56,032 nucleotides of DNA from Gammaproteobacteria bacterium Gsub (GCA_002007405.1 JYIN01000006.1:1-56032), one strand, 5' to 3'; positions 7,971-17,308 are shown, counted from the first letter of the stretch. The notes: generated from the sequence alone by a model not told the origin. Numbers and translations are program-made.

Positions 7971-9800
7971 TTTTGCTAAATTACGCGGTCTATCAACATT
8001 GGTGCCTTTAATCAATGCCACATGGTAACTGAGCAGTTGTAGAGGAATGGTAAAAATAATGGGTGCGGTAATACGCCCTAAGTCGGTTGTTGTAGGTACA
8101 ATAGTCATGCTTTTCATGGGCGTCACTTGTGCGGACTCATCTTCAAATACAATCATTTGCGAGCCACGAGATTTAATCTCTTGCAGATTGGATTTAAGTT
8201 TGTCTAATAATTCATCATTTGGGGCAATGGCAATAACTGGGGTGTCTTTATCAATCAATGCGATCGGGCCGTGTTTAAGCTCGCCTGCGGGGTAGGCTTC
8301 AGCATGAATATAAGATATTTCTTTAAGTTTTAGTGCCCCTTCCATAGCAATTGCATGCATTGAGCCACGCCCCAAAAATAGGGCATTAAATTTGTCTTTA
8401 AAAGTTTTAGCCAGTTTGATAATTTGCCCTTCTTGTTTTAAGGTTTTTGCAATCAAACCCGGCAAACGGTTTAGCCCACTGACAATTTTAGTCTCTTCTA
8501 GCCTAGATATCTGCCCCCGACAACGCCCAATGGCAACGGATAATAGCGCCAAAGAAACCAGTTGGGTGGTGAAGGCTTTGGTTGAAGCGACACTAATTTC
8601 AGGACCTGAACGGGTTAGGAAAATCAGCTCTGATTCGCGTATTAGGCTTGATTCTACACAATTACAAATGGTTAAAGTGTAAATCTTACTACGATGTTTT
8701 TTAATAGCTTTTAATGCCTCCAAAGTGTCTGCTGTCTCTCCACTTTGTGAGATGGTAACAAACAGGGTATGGGGCAAAATAACTGGCTTACGGTAGCGGT
8801 ATTCGCTTGCTACTTCAACGCTCGTAGCTATTTTAGCAATATCTTCTAACCAATATTTTGCCACCAAACCTGCGTGATAACTCGTGCCACAAGCGACAAT
8901 TTGAATGTGTTTGATGGTTTTAAAAATCTCTTTTGCTCGGTGTCCAAACGCAGAAACAAGCACTGTTTTTTTGGTAATGCGTGATTCTAGCGTATCACGA
9001 ATGGCTTGCGGTTGTTCAAAAATCTCCTTTTGCATATAATGCTTGTATTTTCCCAAAGATATTTGCTGGTTTTTTAATGTTGAGGTTTTGATTTGTCGCC
9101 TTACCTGCTTGCCGTTTTTAGCGTAAATAATAACCGAATTAAGAGTGATGTCAGCAATATCGCCCTCTTCTAAAAAGATAAAATCTCGAGTAATGTTTAA
9201 CAACGCCATTTGGTCAGAGGCAATAAAATTACCTTTTTTACTCACTCCAATTATGAGCGGTGATCCAGATCGAGTGGCAATAATATGCCCCGGGTATTGC
9301 GGTGAAATAACACCAATACCATACGCACCGATAAAAGTTTTAATGGCTTTTTGGGTGGCAGTTAATAATGAATTGGTATTTTTTAATGCTTGGTGGATAG
9401 CATGAACGATGACCTCAGTATCAGTATCCGAGGTAAAATTATAGCCTTGTGCCTGTTGCTGGGTTTTTAGTTGTAGAAAATTTTCAATAATACCATTGTG
9501 CACAATACTTACACTATGATTACAAATATGGGGGTGGGCGTTACGGTTTGAGGGCTCACCATGCGTAGCCCAGCGCGTATGTGCAATACCGCTTGAGCCA
9601 AGTAGCGGGATTTTGCGGTGGCTAATGTTTTTTTTAAGATTGGCAACCTTGCCTACTGAACGGGCACGGCTAAGGATATTATTTTTATCTAAAACCACCA
9701 CACCAGCAGAATCATAGCCACGATATTCTAAATGCTCTAAACCGTCAATTAAGATTGGGGTGATATTATTTTTACAGACTCCGCCAACAATTCCGCACAT
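7953..9800 (-). CDS. glmS: Glutamine--fructose-6-phosphate aminotransferase (isomerising)
   Basis: Makes glucosamine-6-phosphate from fructose-6-P and glutamine, the first step to UDP-GlcNAc for peptidoglycan, LPS and the nearby glycan. The start is set at the Met of MCGIVGG, five codons inside the longest frame, because Cys2 must become N-terminal to act as the glutaminase nucleophile. An N-terminal GATase-II domain (with TRWATHGEPS) is followed by two SIS sugar-isomerase domains (CGTSYHAG, SQSGETADT, then the GRGSMHAIA region) and the conserved ending LAKSVTVE. The 615-residue length is normal. It is convergent with the 4,6-dehydratase. No glmU lies next to it, and I see no glmS-ribozyme-like leader. 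Confidence 0.97.
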   Translation of the reverse strand: MCGIVGGVCKNNITPILIDGLEHLEYRGYDSAGVVVLDKNNILSRARSVGKVANLKKNISHRKIPLLGSSGIAHTRWATHGEPSNRNAHPHICNHSVSIVHNGIIENFLQLKTQQQAQGYNFTSDTDTEVIVHAIHQALKNTNSLLTATQKAIKTFIGAYGIGVISPQYPGHIIATRSGSPLIIGVSKKGNFIASDQMALLNITRDFIFLEEGDIADITLNSVIIYAKNGKQVRRQIKTSTLKNQQISLGKYKHYMQKEIFEQPQAIRDTLESRITKKTVLVSAFGHRAKEIFKTIKHIQIVACGTSYHAGLVAKYWLEDIAKIATSVEVASEYRYRKPVILPHTLFVTISQSGETADTLEALKAIKKHRSKIYTLTICNCVESSLIRESELIFLTRSGPEISVASTKAFTTQLVSLALLSVAIGRCRGQISRLEETKIVSGLNRLPGLIAKTLKQEGQIIKLAKTFKDKFNALFLGRGSMHAIAMEGALKLKEISYIHAEAYPAGELKHGPIALIDKDTPVIAIAPNDELLDKLKSNLQEIKSRGSQMIVFEDESAQVTPMKSMTIVPTTTDLGRITAPIIFTIPLQLLSYHVALIKGTNVDRPRNLAKSVTVE

Positions 9801-9916
9801 ATAAACAGTAATCAATAATCATGGTTAGATTATATATTCTTATCTATTACCCCTGTGTCTATATTATCGTTTAAAACGATTAACTCTAATGGTAATGACA
9901 CCATTGGTTTTTATTC

Positions 9917-9945
9917 CTCGCTCCCATACACAACATAGGAATGAG
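9917..9945. repeat. Imperfect palindrome resembling a REP-type repeat
   Basis: The arms CTCGCTCCCAT and ATAGGAATGAG can pair over 9 of 11 positions (one G-U pair, two mismatches) around an 8-nt loop. Its GC content is above its surroundings. The pattern recalls the dispersed palindromes that read roughly GTTCCCA...TGGGAAC in many gammaproteobacteria, but only one copy is visible here. Confidence 0.3.
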
Positions 9946-10262
9946 AAAACTACTTTTAGTAGTGAAAAAACCGCACATATTAAAATGCCGAATGCGTGCA
10001 TAAGACATTGCTGGGATTTAATTTCAAAAAACCCAATATCTAAAATAGATGTTAGAGCCTTATTGTTTGTAATAATTATGCTATCCGTGTTAGTGCTACA
10101 TTATATTTTTCAATGGATTTAAATACCACTCAAAATTGCACAGTCAGCCCATCTAAATTTGAACACCGTTAATCAATAAAAATATGTTTAAATTACACCT
10201 TAGAGAATGTGAGTTTAGGGTTAGTAATAGGGCAAAATTTATCTTAAATTTTTACTTAAAAA

Positions 10263-10309
10263 TTTTAGAAAAGGGTCGCTACTTAACTGGTTAAAAAACT
10301 CTTTTTTTA
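10263..10309 (+). repeat. Hairpin with T-run; shares sequence with 55547-55584
   Basis: The start (TTTTAGAAAAGGGTCGCT, 10263-10280) matches 17 of 18 bases with 55547-55564, and both are followed by ACTCTTT, which can pair with the AAAGGGT/AAAGAGT arm. Here the right arm runs into seven T residues, so it could end a plus-strand transcript from the 9.9-10.2 kb gap. It may instead be part of a dispersed repeat. Confidence 0.35.
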
Positions 10310-10361
10310 AAATCTAATTTAGCAAAATCCCCAATTTTGTTAATTATGTAAAAGGTATCTA

Positions 10362-11186
10362 ATGACTATTGATTTACACAACCACTCTTATTATTCCGAT
10401 GGGGTTTTGTCACCCAGCGAAATAGTGAATTTGGCAAAAGAGTCAGGCTGTGATATGTTTGCTCTGACCGACCACGATACTACTGACGGACTCAACGAGG
10501 CAAAGATTGCAGCAGATAAACTGGGTATTCAATTTATCTCTGGGGTGGAAATCTCAGCGCTATGGAATGGACAAACTGTTCATATTCTTGGTCTCAATAT
10601 TGACGCCCATAATCAAATCCTGCAAACTGGGCTTATTGAGCACCAAAATTTACGCCAAATACGGGCTGAAAAAATAGCTCGCAGTTTGAGTGCTGCTGGC
10701 ATAATAGGGGCGATGGAAAAAACCCAAGCCATTGCCAAAACTAAGATGCTAACACGCACCCATTTTGCCCAAATGTTAATTAAAGAAGGGGTTTGTAGAG
10801 ATATAAAAAGCGTATTTAGGCATTTTTTAACAACTAAAAAACCCGGTGGCGTGGTCAGTCAATGGCGACAATATGATGAGGTTATTGCTTGGATACAAGA
10901 GGCTGGCGGTGTTGCTGTGCTAGCCCACCCTTTGCGCTACCGTATGACCGATACCAAAATTAAGCGTCTGATGAGTGATTTGAGTGCGAATGGTTGCAAT
11001 GGAGTTGAGGTGGTTACTGGCACAAGTAGCATTGAAGAAATTAACCTAATTAACATTTGGGCTAAGGAATACGGTTTATTGGTCTCAGTTGGTTCTGATT
11101 ATCACGGCTGGGACAGACAAAAAACACAACTGGGTCAGTTACAAAATTTGCCCAATATTGACAACACAATATGGCGGGATTGGTAG
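10362..11186 (+). CDS. rnm: PHP-domain 5'-3' exoribonuclease, RNase AM type
   Basis: A PHP phosphoesterase of the TrpH/YciV type; the E. coli member trims 5' ends of rRNA precursors and degrades 3',5'-bisnucleotides. Metal ligands are visible in order: HNH at residues 6-8 (DLHNHSYYSDG), the LTDHDTTDG motif, Glu in SGVEISA, AHPLRYR, and the late DYHGWD. The 274-residue length is typical. The gene overlaps the next by 16 nt; rnm and yciO are also adjacent in E. coli, which supports both calls. Confidence 0.88.
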   Translation: MTIDLHNHSYYSDGVLSPSEIVNLAKESGCDMFALTDHDTTDGLNEAKIAADKLGIQFISGVEISALWNGQTVHILGLNIDAHNQILQTGLIEHQNLRQIRAEKIARSLSAAGIIGAMEKTQAIAKTKMLTRTHFAQMLIKEGVCRDIKSVFRHFLTTKKPGGVVSQWRQYDEVIAWIQEAGGVAVLAHPLRYRMTDTKIKRLMSDLSANGCNGVEVVTGTSSIEEINLINIWAKEYGLLVSVGSDYHGWDRQKTQLGQLQNLPNIDNTIWRDW

Positions 11187-11797
11187 TGGCAAAATTATTC
11201 CAAATTCACCCTAAAAATCCACAAAAGCGTTTGATCACACAAGTATCTGATGCACTGCATGCGGGTGCAGTAATTGCTTATCCGACTGATTCGGGTTATG
11301 CACTTGGCACCGCACTCGGTAACAAACAAGGCTTAGAGAGAATTAGACATATTCGCAACTTATCCAAACACCATCATTTTACTTTAATGATGCGTAATTT
11401 GGCACACATTGGTGAATATGCAAAACTTGATAATCATACTTTTCGTTTGCTTAAAAAAATACTGCCAGGTGCTTATACTGTTATTTTGGAAGCCACCCGA
11501 GATGTGCCTAGACGGCTATTACATGAGAAGAAAAAAACCATTGGTCTGCGAGTTTCGCCTCACAACATGGTACAAGCCTTATTAGAAATATTGGTTGAGC
11601 CAATAATGAGTGTCTCTTTAATTTTGCCGGGGCATGAATTCTATGATATTAAAGATGTATATACTGTACTGGAAGGACAAGTTGATATTATCATTGATGG
11701 TGGCTACTGCCCACCTGAGCCAACTACAGTAATTGACTTATCTGTTGGTGGGGTTAAAATTATTCGCCGAGGGGCGGGTGATATAACTGTACTATAA
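11171..11797 (+). CDS. yciO: YciO-type Sua5/YrdC-family protein
   Basis: YrdC-fold protein related to L-threonylcarbamoyladenylate synthases, which make the precursor for t6A in tRNA. The opening after the start (FQIHPKNPQKRL) and AVIAYPTDSGYALG are characteristic of the YciO branch rather than TsaC, so the true reaction is less certain. The 208-residue length fits. ATG 11171 overlaps rnm by 16 nt; GTG 11186, giving an N terminus aligned with E. coli YciO and a stop-start overlap, is equally plausible. It forms a pair with rnm. Confidence 0.85.
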   Translation: MAGLVVAKLFQIHPKNPQKRLITQVSDALHAGAVIAYPTDSGYALGTALGNKQGLERIRHIRNLSKHHHFTLMMRNLAHIGEYAKLDNHTFRLLKKILPGAYTVILEATRDVPRRLLHEKKKTIGLRVSPHNMVQALLEILVEPIMSVSLILPGHEFYDIKDVYTVLEGQVDIIIDGGYCPPEPTTVIDLSVGGVKIIRRGAGDITVL

Positions 11798-11804
11798 TAA
11801 CGCT

Positions 11805-11879
11805 GAGAAACTTTTGCATAATATGTATGTGTAAATAATTGGCAAAATGGGGGATTTTGCCGAATTATGCAAAGGTCTC
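11805..11879. repeat. Palindromic MITE-like element, copy 1 (nested hairpins) before alaS
   Basis: The left end GAGAAACTTTTGCATAAT and the right end ATTATGCAAAGGTCTC are imperfect inverse complements. Inside is a second hairpin, GGCAAAAT (11841-11848), a loop of five G, and ATTTTGCC (11854-11861), flanked by AATT on both sides. The element fills almost the whole gap between yciO and alaS and ends 15 nt before the alaS ATG, so it must lie in the alaS leader or promoter. It shares its right end with the other copies listed. Confidence 0.7.
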
Positions 11880-11894
11880 GTTAAATTAAAAAAG

Positions 11895-14492
11895 ATGAAA
11901 ACTACACAAATTAGACAAAAATTCCTTGATTTTTACGCCTCAAAAGACCATACGATTGAGCCTAGTAGCTCACTGATTCCAGATAATGATAAAACTCTAT
12001 TGTTTGTAAATGCTGGTATGGTGCCATTTAAAGATATGTTTAATGGCACCTCAATTCGTCCCTATACTCGGGTAGCCTCTTGCCAGCGTTGCGTGCGGGC
12101 AGGGGGCAAACACAACGATTTAGAGAATGTCGGCTATACCACGCGACATCATACTTTTTTCGAAATGCTAGGGAATTTTAGTTTTGGTGATTATTTTAAG
12201 CGTGAGGCGATTGCCTATGCCTGGGAGTTTTTAACCGTAGAATTAGAACTGCCGAAGGAAAAATTTTGGGTCAGTGTATTTGAAGAAGACAAAGAAGCCG
12301 AAGATATTTGGGTCAATGAAATTAAATTTCCAAAAAATAGAATCTCTCGTTGCGGTGCTAAGGATAATTTTTGGCAAATGGGTGATACTGGTCCCTGCGG
12401 ACCCTGCAGTGAGATTTTTTTTGACCATGGTGAAGAAATCTCAGGTGGTCCGCCAGGTCATGCAGACGAAGATGGTGAGCGTTATACTGAAATTTGGAAT
12501 TTGGTTTTCACCCAATACGACAAACAAGAAGATGGCCACCTGTTACCACTTGCTGCTCCGTGTGTTGATACAGGTATGGGTTTAGAACGCTTAGCGGCAG
12601 TTTTGCAAAATAAAAACAGCAATTACGATACCGATGGATTCCAAAGTTTGACCAAGGCAGTAGTTGATTTAACCCCCAAAACTAAAGGCATTAAAGTTGA
12701 TAATCCCTCAGTGAGAGTAATTGCTGACCATATTCGCTCCAGTGCTTTTATGATTGTTGATGGGGTAGTGCCATCCAATGAAGGTAGAGGCTATGTGCTT
12801 AGGCGTATTATTCGCCGAGCAGTCCGTCATGGACATAAGCTTGGGATTGAGAAAACTTTTTTCTACCGCCTAGCACCAGTTTTGGCATTAGAGTTTAGCC
12901 AAGTTTATCCAGAATTAAAACAATCTTTGGCAAATGTTGAAAAAATCTTAAAACGGGAAGAGCAGCGTTTTGCACAAACCCTAGACCAAGGCATGGGTAT
13001 TTTAGAAACTGCCATTGCCAACCTTGCCAATGGTGAGATTGATGGTAAAACCATCTTCAAACTCTATGATACTTACGGATTCCCGGTAGATCTCAGTGCT
13101 GATATAGCGCGTGAACATAACCTTACTATTGACATGCCGGGCTTTGAGGTTGAAATGAACAAACAAAAACACCGTGCCCGCCAAGCAGGGGGCTTCAAAA
13201 CCCTGCAACAAAGTGAGATAATCAAACAAGCAACCGAGTTTTTAGGCTACGAACAATTAGAAAACACCTCAACCGTGCAGGCACTTATTAAGGCTGGAAA
13301 ATCAGTAAAGGGGATTGATACTGGTGATGAAGCGATTGTGGTATTGGAACAATCTAGTTTTTATGCTGAGTCTGGTGGTCAAGTAGGCGATAGTGGCATA
13401 TTATCTAATCAAAATGCACGCTTTAGCGTTAATAATACCCAAAAGCAAAAATCGGCTGCTTTTGAGCATTATGGTCGCTTAGACAGTGGCACTCTAAAAG
13501 TTGGTGATACACTAACAGCAATAGTTGATAAACACAGGCGTAAACGCATTGCCAGAAACCATTCAGCAACGCATTTATTACATGCTGCATTACGCACAAT
13601 ATTAGGCGAAGGCGTTGTCCAAAAAGGCTCATTGGTAGATGACGATAAATTGCGTTTTGATTTTTCTCATGAAATGATGATTGCAAAAGCAGATTTAGAT
13701 AAAATTGAGGATATGGTCAATCGCAAAATTCTCGGTAATACTAGAGTCCATACTAATATTACCGATATTAAAAGCGCTAAAAAACAAGGTGCGATAGCAT
13801 TGTTTGGTGAAAAATATGATGAACAAGTACGCGTGCTAAGCATGGGTAAAAATGATTTTTCGGTAGAGCTTTGTGGTGGCACGCATGTTAAGCGCTTGGG
13901 TGATATTGGCTTATTTAGAATTATATCTGAGTCTGGTATTGCTGCTGGAGTTAGGCGGATTGAGGCAATGACAGGCTATCAGGCCTATCTATTTGACAAA
14001 CAAAATGAAGAGAGTTTGGCAAAAATTGCCGATATGACCAAATCAAATAATGCCGATGTTATGCAAAAAGTGGCGCAACTCATTCAGCAACAAAAAACCT
14101 TAGAAAAACAAATCACCACATTACAAAAACAACTCGCCAATAATCAAGGCGATGATTTACTAGCGCAGGCACAAAAAGTGAATGGGGTTAAATTATTAGC
14201 CACTGTTATTAAAGGAGTCAATACTAAAGGCTTACGCGATGTTGTTGATAAACTCAAACACAAACTCGGCTCAGCAGTGGTTGTATTGGCCACTATTAAC
14301 AATGACAAAGTTGTTTTGGTGGCAGGGGTAACGAAAGATTTAACCGATAAATACCACGCAGGGAAAATCCTTAATCTGGTGGCAGTACAAGTCGGTGGCA
14401 AAGCTGGCGGTCGCCCAGACATGGCACAAGGTGGAGGCACTCAGCCACAAAATATAGAATCTGCACTCACCTCAATCAAAAACCTAATCTGA
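11895..14492 (+). CDS. alaS: Alanyl-tRNA synthetase
   Basis: Charges tRNA-Ala and edits mischarged Ser/Gly. The start is ATG 11895 (MKTTQIRQKFLDF); the frame is open 16 codons further upstream, but that part lies in the repeat element. The class II catalytic core (residues 1-about 440, with MVPFKDMF and RVASCQRC) is followed by the editing domain with its zinc ligands HSATH (H556, H560) and CGGTH (C660, H664), within ten positions of the E. coli ligands, and then the C-Ala domain ending GGRPDMAQGGG. At 865 residues it is full length. Confidence 0.98.
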   Translation: MKTTQIRQKFLDFYASKDHTIEPSSSLIPDNDKTLLFVNAGMVPFKDMFNGTSIRPYTRVASCQRCVRAGGKHNDLENVGYTTRHHTFFEMLGNFSFGDYFKREAIAYAWEFLTVELELPKEKFWVSVFEEDKEAEDIWVNEIKFPKNRISRCGAKDNFWQMGDTGPCGPCSEIFFDHGEEISGGPPGHADEDGERYTEIWNLVFTQYDKQEDGHLLPLAAPCVDTGMGLERLAAVLQNKNSNYDTDGFQSLTKAVVDLTPKTKGIKVDNPSVRVIADHIRSSAFMIVDGVVPSNEGRGYVLRRIIRRAVRHGHKLGIEKTFFYRLAPVLALEFSQVYPELKQSLANVEKILKREEQRFAQTLDQGMGILETAIANLANGEIDGKTIFKLYDTYGFPVDLSADIAREHNLTIDMPGFEVEMNKQKHRARQAGGFKTLQQSEIIKQATEFLGYEQLENTSTVQALIKAGKSVKGIDTGDEAIVVLEQSSFYAESGGQVGDSGILSNQNARFSVNNTQKQKSAAFEHYGRLDSGTLKVGDTLTAIVDKHRRKRIARNHSATHLLHAALRTILGEGVVQKGSLVDDDKLRFDFSHEMMIAKADLDKIEDMVNRKILGNTRVHTNITDIKSAKKQGAIALFGEKYDEQVRVLSMGKNDFSVELCGGTHVKRLGDIGLFRIISESGIAAGVRRIEAMTGYQAYLFDKQNEESLAKIADMTKSNNADVMQKVAQLIQQQKTLEKQITTLQKQLANNQGDDLLAQAQKVNGVKLLATVIKGVNTKGLRDVVDKLKHKLGSAVVVLATINNDKVVLVAGVTKDLTDKYHAGKILNLVAVQVGGKAGGRPDMAQGGGTQPQNIESALTSIKNLI

Positions 14493-14536
14493 TACTTTAT
14501 GCTCAACCGGTCGTGGGATAGGAATTTTTAAAAAAT

Positions 14537-15580
14537 ATGGACAAAAAAATCAAGGCTGTGTCGTTAATATCAGGCGGATTGGACTCTCTTTTGAGTACTA
14601 AATTAATACTTGATCAAGGGATTCATGTAGAGGGCATTAACTTTTTTACTGGTTTTTGTGTGGAAGGACATACCCACGCCATTCGCAAGAAAAAAAGTAA
14701 TAAACCCAAACGCAATAATGCTCTTTGGGTGGCAGAAAAACTGGGCATTAAACTCCATATTATTGATGTGGTTGAAGAATATCGTGATATTTTACTCAAT
14801 CCAAAACACGGCTATGGTAAAAACATGAATCCCTGTTTAGATTGTAAAAGTTTTATGGTTAAAAAAGCCAAACAATGGGTACTTGAAAACAATTTTGACT
14901 TTATTATTACTGGTGAGGTGGTTGGGCAACGCCCGATGTCTCAACGCAAAGAAACCATGCCAATTGTGCAGGCACAATCAGGCGCTGGGGATTTGCTATT
15001 GCGTCCTTTGTGTGGCAAACACCTGCCAGCAACCAAGGCAGAAATCAAAGGCTGGGTTAGGCATGAGAAATTATTAGATTTTTCTGGACGCACGCGCAAG
15101 CCACAAATGGCACTGGCAAAAAAATATGGGTTTGAAGATTACGCCACACCCGCAGGAGGCTGTTGTTTTTTAACCAATAAACAATATTCAGATAAATTGG
15201 TAGATATGTGGCAAGCTAGGGGTAATCGTGATTATCAATTAGACGATTTAATGTTGCTCAAAGTAGGTCGGCATATTCGTCCTAATCAGCGTTTTAAAAT
15301 GATTATTGCCCGTGAAGAGGGGGAGGTGAAGTTTCTACGAGGCTATCGTAGTCAATACACGCATTTATACCCTACCAGCTGTAATGGTCCTTTGACATTG
15401 ATTGATGGCAAATTTAACCAACAAGATTTAATCCTTGCTGCAAAAATTTTAGCGCGTTACTCACAAGTCAGAGATGCTGATAGTGTGGATGTGGAAGTGA
15501 AATTGGATTCTGGTATCATGCAAACACTGAGTGTTGAGCCGTTTTCTAATGATGAAATCAAAAAAGAGTGGCGGGTGTAA
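14537..15580 (+). CDS. ThiI-like PP-loop protein with NFACT-R-type RNA-binding domain
   Basis: Probable ATP-dependent thiolation enzyme acting on RNA. The N-terminal PP-loop SGGLDS (about residues 12-17) activates a substrate by adenylylation, as in ThiI and MnmA. Cysteines occur in CLDCKSFM (a CxxC near residue 100) and in PAGGCCF (near 207), which could carry sulfur or a metal. The C-terminal part (LKVGRHIRPNQRF, then IIAREEGEV) matches the RNA-binding NFACT-R domain that in some bacteria is joined to a ThiI-like PP-loop. It is not canonical ThiI (no THUMP or rhodanese domain) nor MnmA. It is often labelled a tRNA thiouridine methyltransferase, which I consider wrong. The RNA target is unknown. 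It converges on thiS with only 26 nt between them. Confidence 0.72.
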   Translation: MDKKIKAVSLISGGLDSLLSTKLILDQGIHVEGINFFTGFCVEGHTHAIRKKKSNKPKRNNALWVAEKLGIKLHIIDVVEEYRDILLNPKHGYGKNMNPCLDCKSFMVKKAKQWVLENNFDFIITGEVVGQRPMSQRKETMPIVQAQSGAGDLLLRPLCGKHLPATKAEIKGWVRHEKLLDFSGRTRKPQMALAKKYGFEDYATPAGGCCFLTNKQYSDKLVDMWQARGNRDYQLDDLMLLKVGRHIRPNQRFKMIIAREEGEVKFLRGYRSQYTHLYPTSCNGPLTLIDGKFNQQDLILAAKILARYSQVRDADSVDVEVKLDSGIMQTLSVEPFSNDEIKKEWRV

Positions 15581-15606
15581 AAAACGATAGATTATTAAAG
15601 ACAGAC

Positions 15607-15807
15607 CTACCCGCCACCAACAGCTTTAATAATCTCACAAATATCGCCCTCATTAAGGGTAAATTCAGCATATTTAGATCGGGGGATAACCACCTCATTA
15701 ACTTCTAAGGCAACGCGGCGGTCTTGATAATTAAGTTTTGTAATTAAGTTGGCAGCATTTGAGTTATCAGCAATTTCAAGTGGTGAGCCGTTGACTTGTA
15801 AAATCAT
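15607..15807 (-). CDS. thiS: ThiS-type sulfur carrier protein
   Basis: Small beta-grasp protein whose C-terminal Gly-Gly is adenylylated and thiocarboxylated to deliver sulfur for the thiazole of thiamine. The start is ATG 15807 (MILQVNGSPLEI), giving 66 residues; the frame is open 8 codons further but that lies in the upstream gene. It ends EIIKAVGGG, so the required terminal glycines are present. The start overlaps the stop of the upstream metal-binding protein (ATGA), so the two are co-translated. thiG and the rest of the thiazole pathway are not next to it. Confidence 0.88.
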   Translation of the reverse strand: MILQVNGSPLEIADNSNAANLITKLNYQDRRVALEVNEVVIPRSKYAEFTLNEGDICEIIKAVGGG

Positions 15808-16073
15808 TGATTGATTTTTCCAATCGCACAAGAGACGAAAGACTTCGCCTTCGCTTTTGCCGAGCCTATACCACGCACGGAATCAACCTCAGGATAGCCA
15901 AGTCCTAACAAAATTTTAACAACTTCGGGCTTTCTTCCGTCATCTAAATCAATACTAACGATACCTTTTTTAATGTCAACTTTAATATTTTTGGTATTAA
16001 AAGTTGAGGCTAATTTTTTGTTAATTGAGCCAGCACAGCCACCACATTTAATATTTTCTACGGTAATTTCCAT
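15804..16073 (-). CDS. Heavy-metal-associated (HMA) domain protein with C-terminal extension
   Basis: The first 65 or so residues form an HMA/CopZ-like ferredoxin fold: METVxN-like opening, CGGC at residues 10-13 as the metal site, and the I-V-S-I-D-L strand after KGI. A further about 20 residues (SAKAKAKSFVSCAIGKINQ) with one more Cys are not part of the usual domain. The 89-residue protein lacks any membrane helix, so it would be a soluble metallochaperone or a sulfur/persulfide-handling protein. Coupling to thiS by an ATGA overlap suggests a shared role; what metal or partner it serves is unknown. Confidence 0.75.
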   Translation of the reverse strand: MEITVENIKCGGCAGSINKKLASTFNTKNIKVDIKKGIVSIDLDDGRKPEVVKILLGLGYPEVDSVRGIGSAKAKAKSFVSCAIGKINQ

Positions 16074-16183
16074 GATATTTTTATTATTTTGATAACTTCA
16101 TTATACCCGTCTTATTTGTCGTATTCAGCTCTCGTATATGGGGTAAAATTTGCTGATTTTTGGTTGTTTTTTGGGAGTGTTTG

Positions 16184-17308
16184 GTGTTACAAAATGCCTT
16201 ATTAGCATTAGAAGATGGTCAGATTTTCAAGGGAAAATCAATCGGTATTAACGGTCAAGCAAAAGGCGAAGTGGTGTTTAACACTTCAATGACTGGCTAT
16301 CAAGAGATTCTAACTGACCCTTCTTATACGCAACAAATTGTTGTCCTGACTTATCCCCACATTGGCAATACGGGTACCAATTCAGTTGATGAAGAGTCGG
16401 GAAAAATTTACGCATCAGGTTTAATCATCCGCGATTTGGCGCTGATTTCAAGTAATTGGCGTTCTCAAATGTCGTTAAGTGACTATTTATTAGCACACAA
16501 TATTATTGCCATTAGTGAGATTGATACCCGTGCATTAACACGCCATTTACGCGAATATGGTGCCCTTAAAGGTTATATTGTAACTGGAGACAACACTAAT
16601 GAAGCGATGGCTGTTAAAAAAGCACAATCGTTTGCAGGGCTAAAAAATATGGATTTGGCGAAAGTAGTCTCCACCACGGAGCAATATCAATTTAACCAAG
16701 CGCCACATTCGCTAGCAACTAATAAATATACCAATCCAACAACTAAGAAATTTAAGGTTGTGGTTTATGATTATGGAGTAAAGAAAAATATTTTAAGAAT
16801 GTTGGTTGAGCGTGGTTGTGTTTTAACTGTGGTGAATGCCCAAAAACCAGCTGCTGAGGTTCTGGCAATGAATCCAGACGGAGTATTTTTGTCTAATGGT
16901 CCGGGAGACCCTAAGTCTTGCAACTATGCCATTGATAATATCAAAACTTTGTTAGAAAAAAACCTACCCATATTTGGAATTTGCCTTGGTCACCAACTGC
17001 TGTCTTTAGCAAGTGGTGCGAAGACCAAAAAAATGAAATTTGGTCATCATGGCGCAAATCATCCAGTGCAAGATTTACAAACCAAACAAGTTATGATTAC
17101 CTCGCAAAACCACGGTTTTGCTGTTGCCGAAGAAAATCTAGGCAAGCATTTAAAAATCACCCACCGCTCATTATTTGACAATTCAATTCAAGGTGTTAGC
17201 GTGATTGCCAAAAAAGCATTTGGTTTTCAAGGGCATCCCGAGGCTTCACCAGGACCCCATGATATGAGCGCCTTATTTGATACTTTTATAACGGAGATGA
17301 AAAAATGA
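16184..17308 (+). CDS. carA: Carbamoyl-phosphate synthase small subunit
   Basis: Glutaminase subunit that feeds ammonia to CarB for carbamoyl phosphate, used in pyrimidine and arginine synthesis. I choose GTG 16184 because GGGAG at 16173-16177 sits 6 nt before it and the protein then starts [12 protein letters not shown], as in the family; the frame is open to TTG 16160. The class I GATase domain has the nucleophile C267 (GICLGHQ; E. coli C269) and the His-Glu pair in [11 protein letters not shown]. The 374-residue length is normal. Its stop overlaps the ATG of mlaA, so carA, mlaA and carB form one operon. Confidence 0.97.
   Translation: MLQNALLALEDGQIFKGKSIGINGQAKGEVVFNTSMTGYQEILTDPSYTQQIVVLTYPHIGNTGTNSVDEESGKIYASGLIIRDLALISSNWRSQMSLSDYLLAHNIIAISEIDTRALTRHLREYGALKGYIVTGDNTNEAMAVKKAQSFAGLKNMDLAKVVSTTEQYQFNQAPHSLATNKYTNPTTKKFKVVVYDYGVKKNILRMLVERGCVLTVVNAQKPAAEVLAMNPDGVFLSNGPGDPKSCNYAIDNIKTLLEKNLPIFGICLGHQLLSLASGAKTKKMKFGHHGANHPVQDLQTKQVMITSQNHGFAVAEENLGKHLKITHRSLFDNSIQGVSVIAKKAFGFQGHPEASPGPHDMSALFDTFITEMKK

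Larger units (their letters stand above)
9801..10361. other. 560-bp intergenic region with several hairpins, no supported gene
   Basis: This gap separates the divergently transcribed glmS and rnm and must hold their promoters. It contains a short hairpin (AATGGT/ACCATT, about 9888-9905), an imperfect palindrome at 9917-9945 and an AT-rich stretch at 10200-10310 that resembles 55480-55590. A 77-codon frame (9889-10122) is open but has no convincing protein features apart from a hydrophobic tail, so I do not call it. I see no tRNA. Confidence 0.5.

Noticed and set aside
8392-8682. 96-codon frame opposite glmS
   Set aside because: It lies antisense inside the conserved isomerase domain of glmS; a shadow frame.
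9889-10122. 77-codon plus-strand frame between glmS and rnm
   Set aside because: It runs through palindromic sequence, has no ribosome-binding site and shows no recognisable domain; only a hydrophobic tail. Treated as intergenic.
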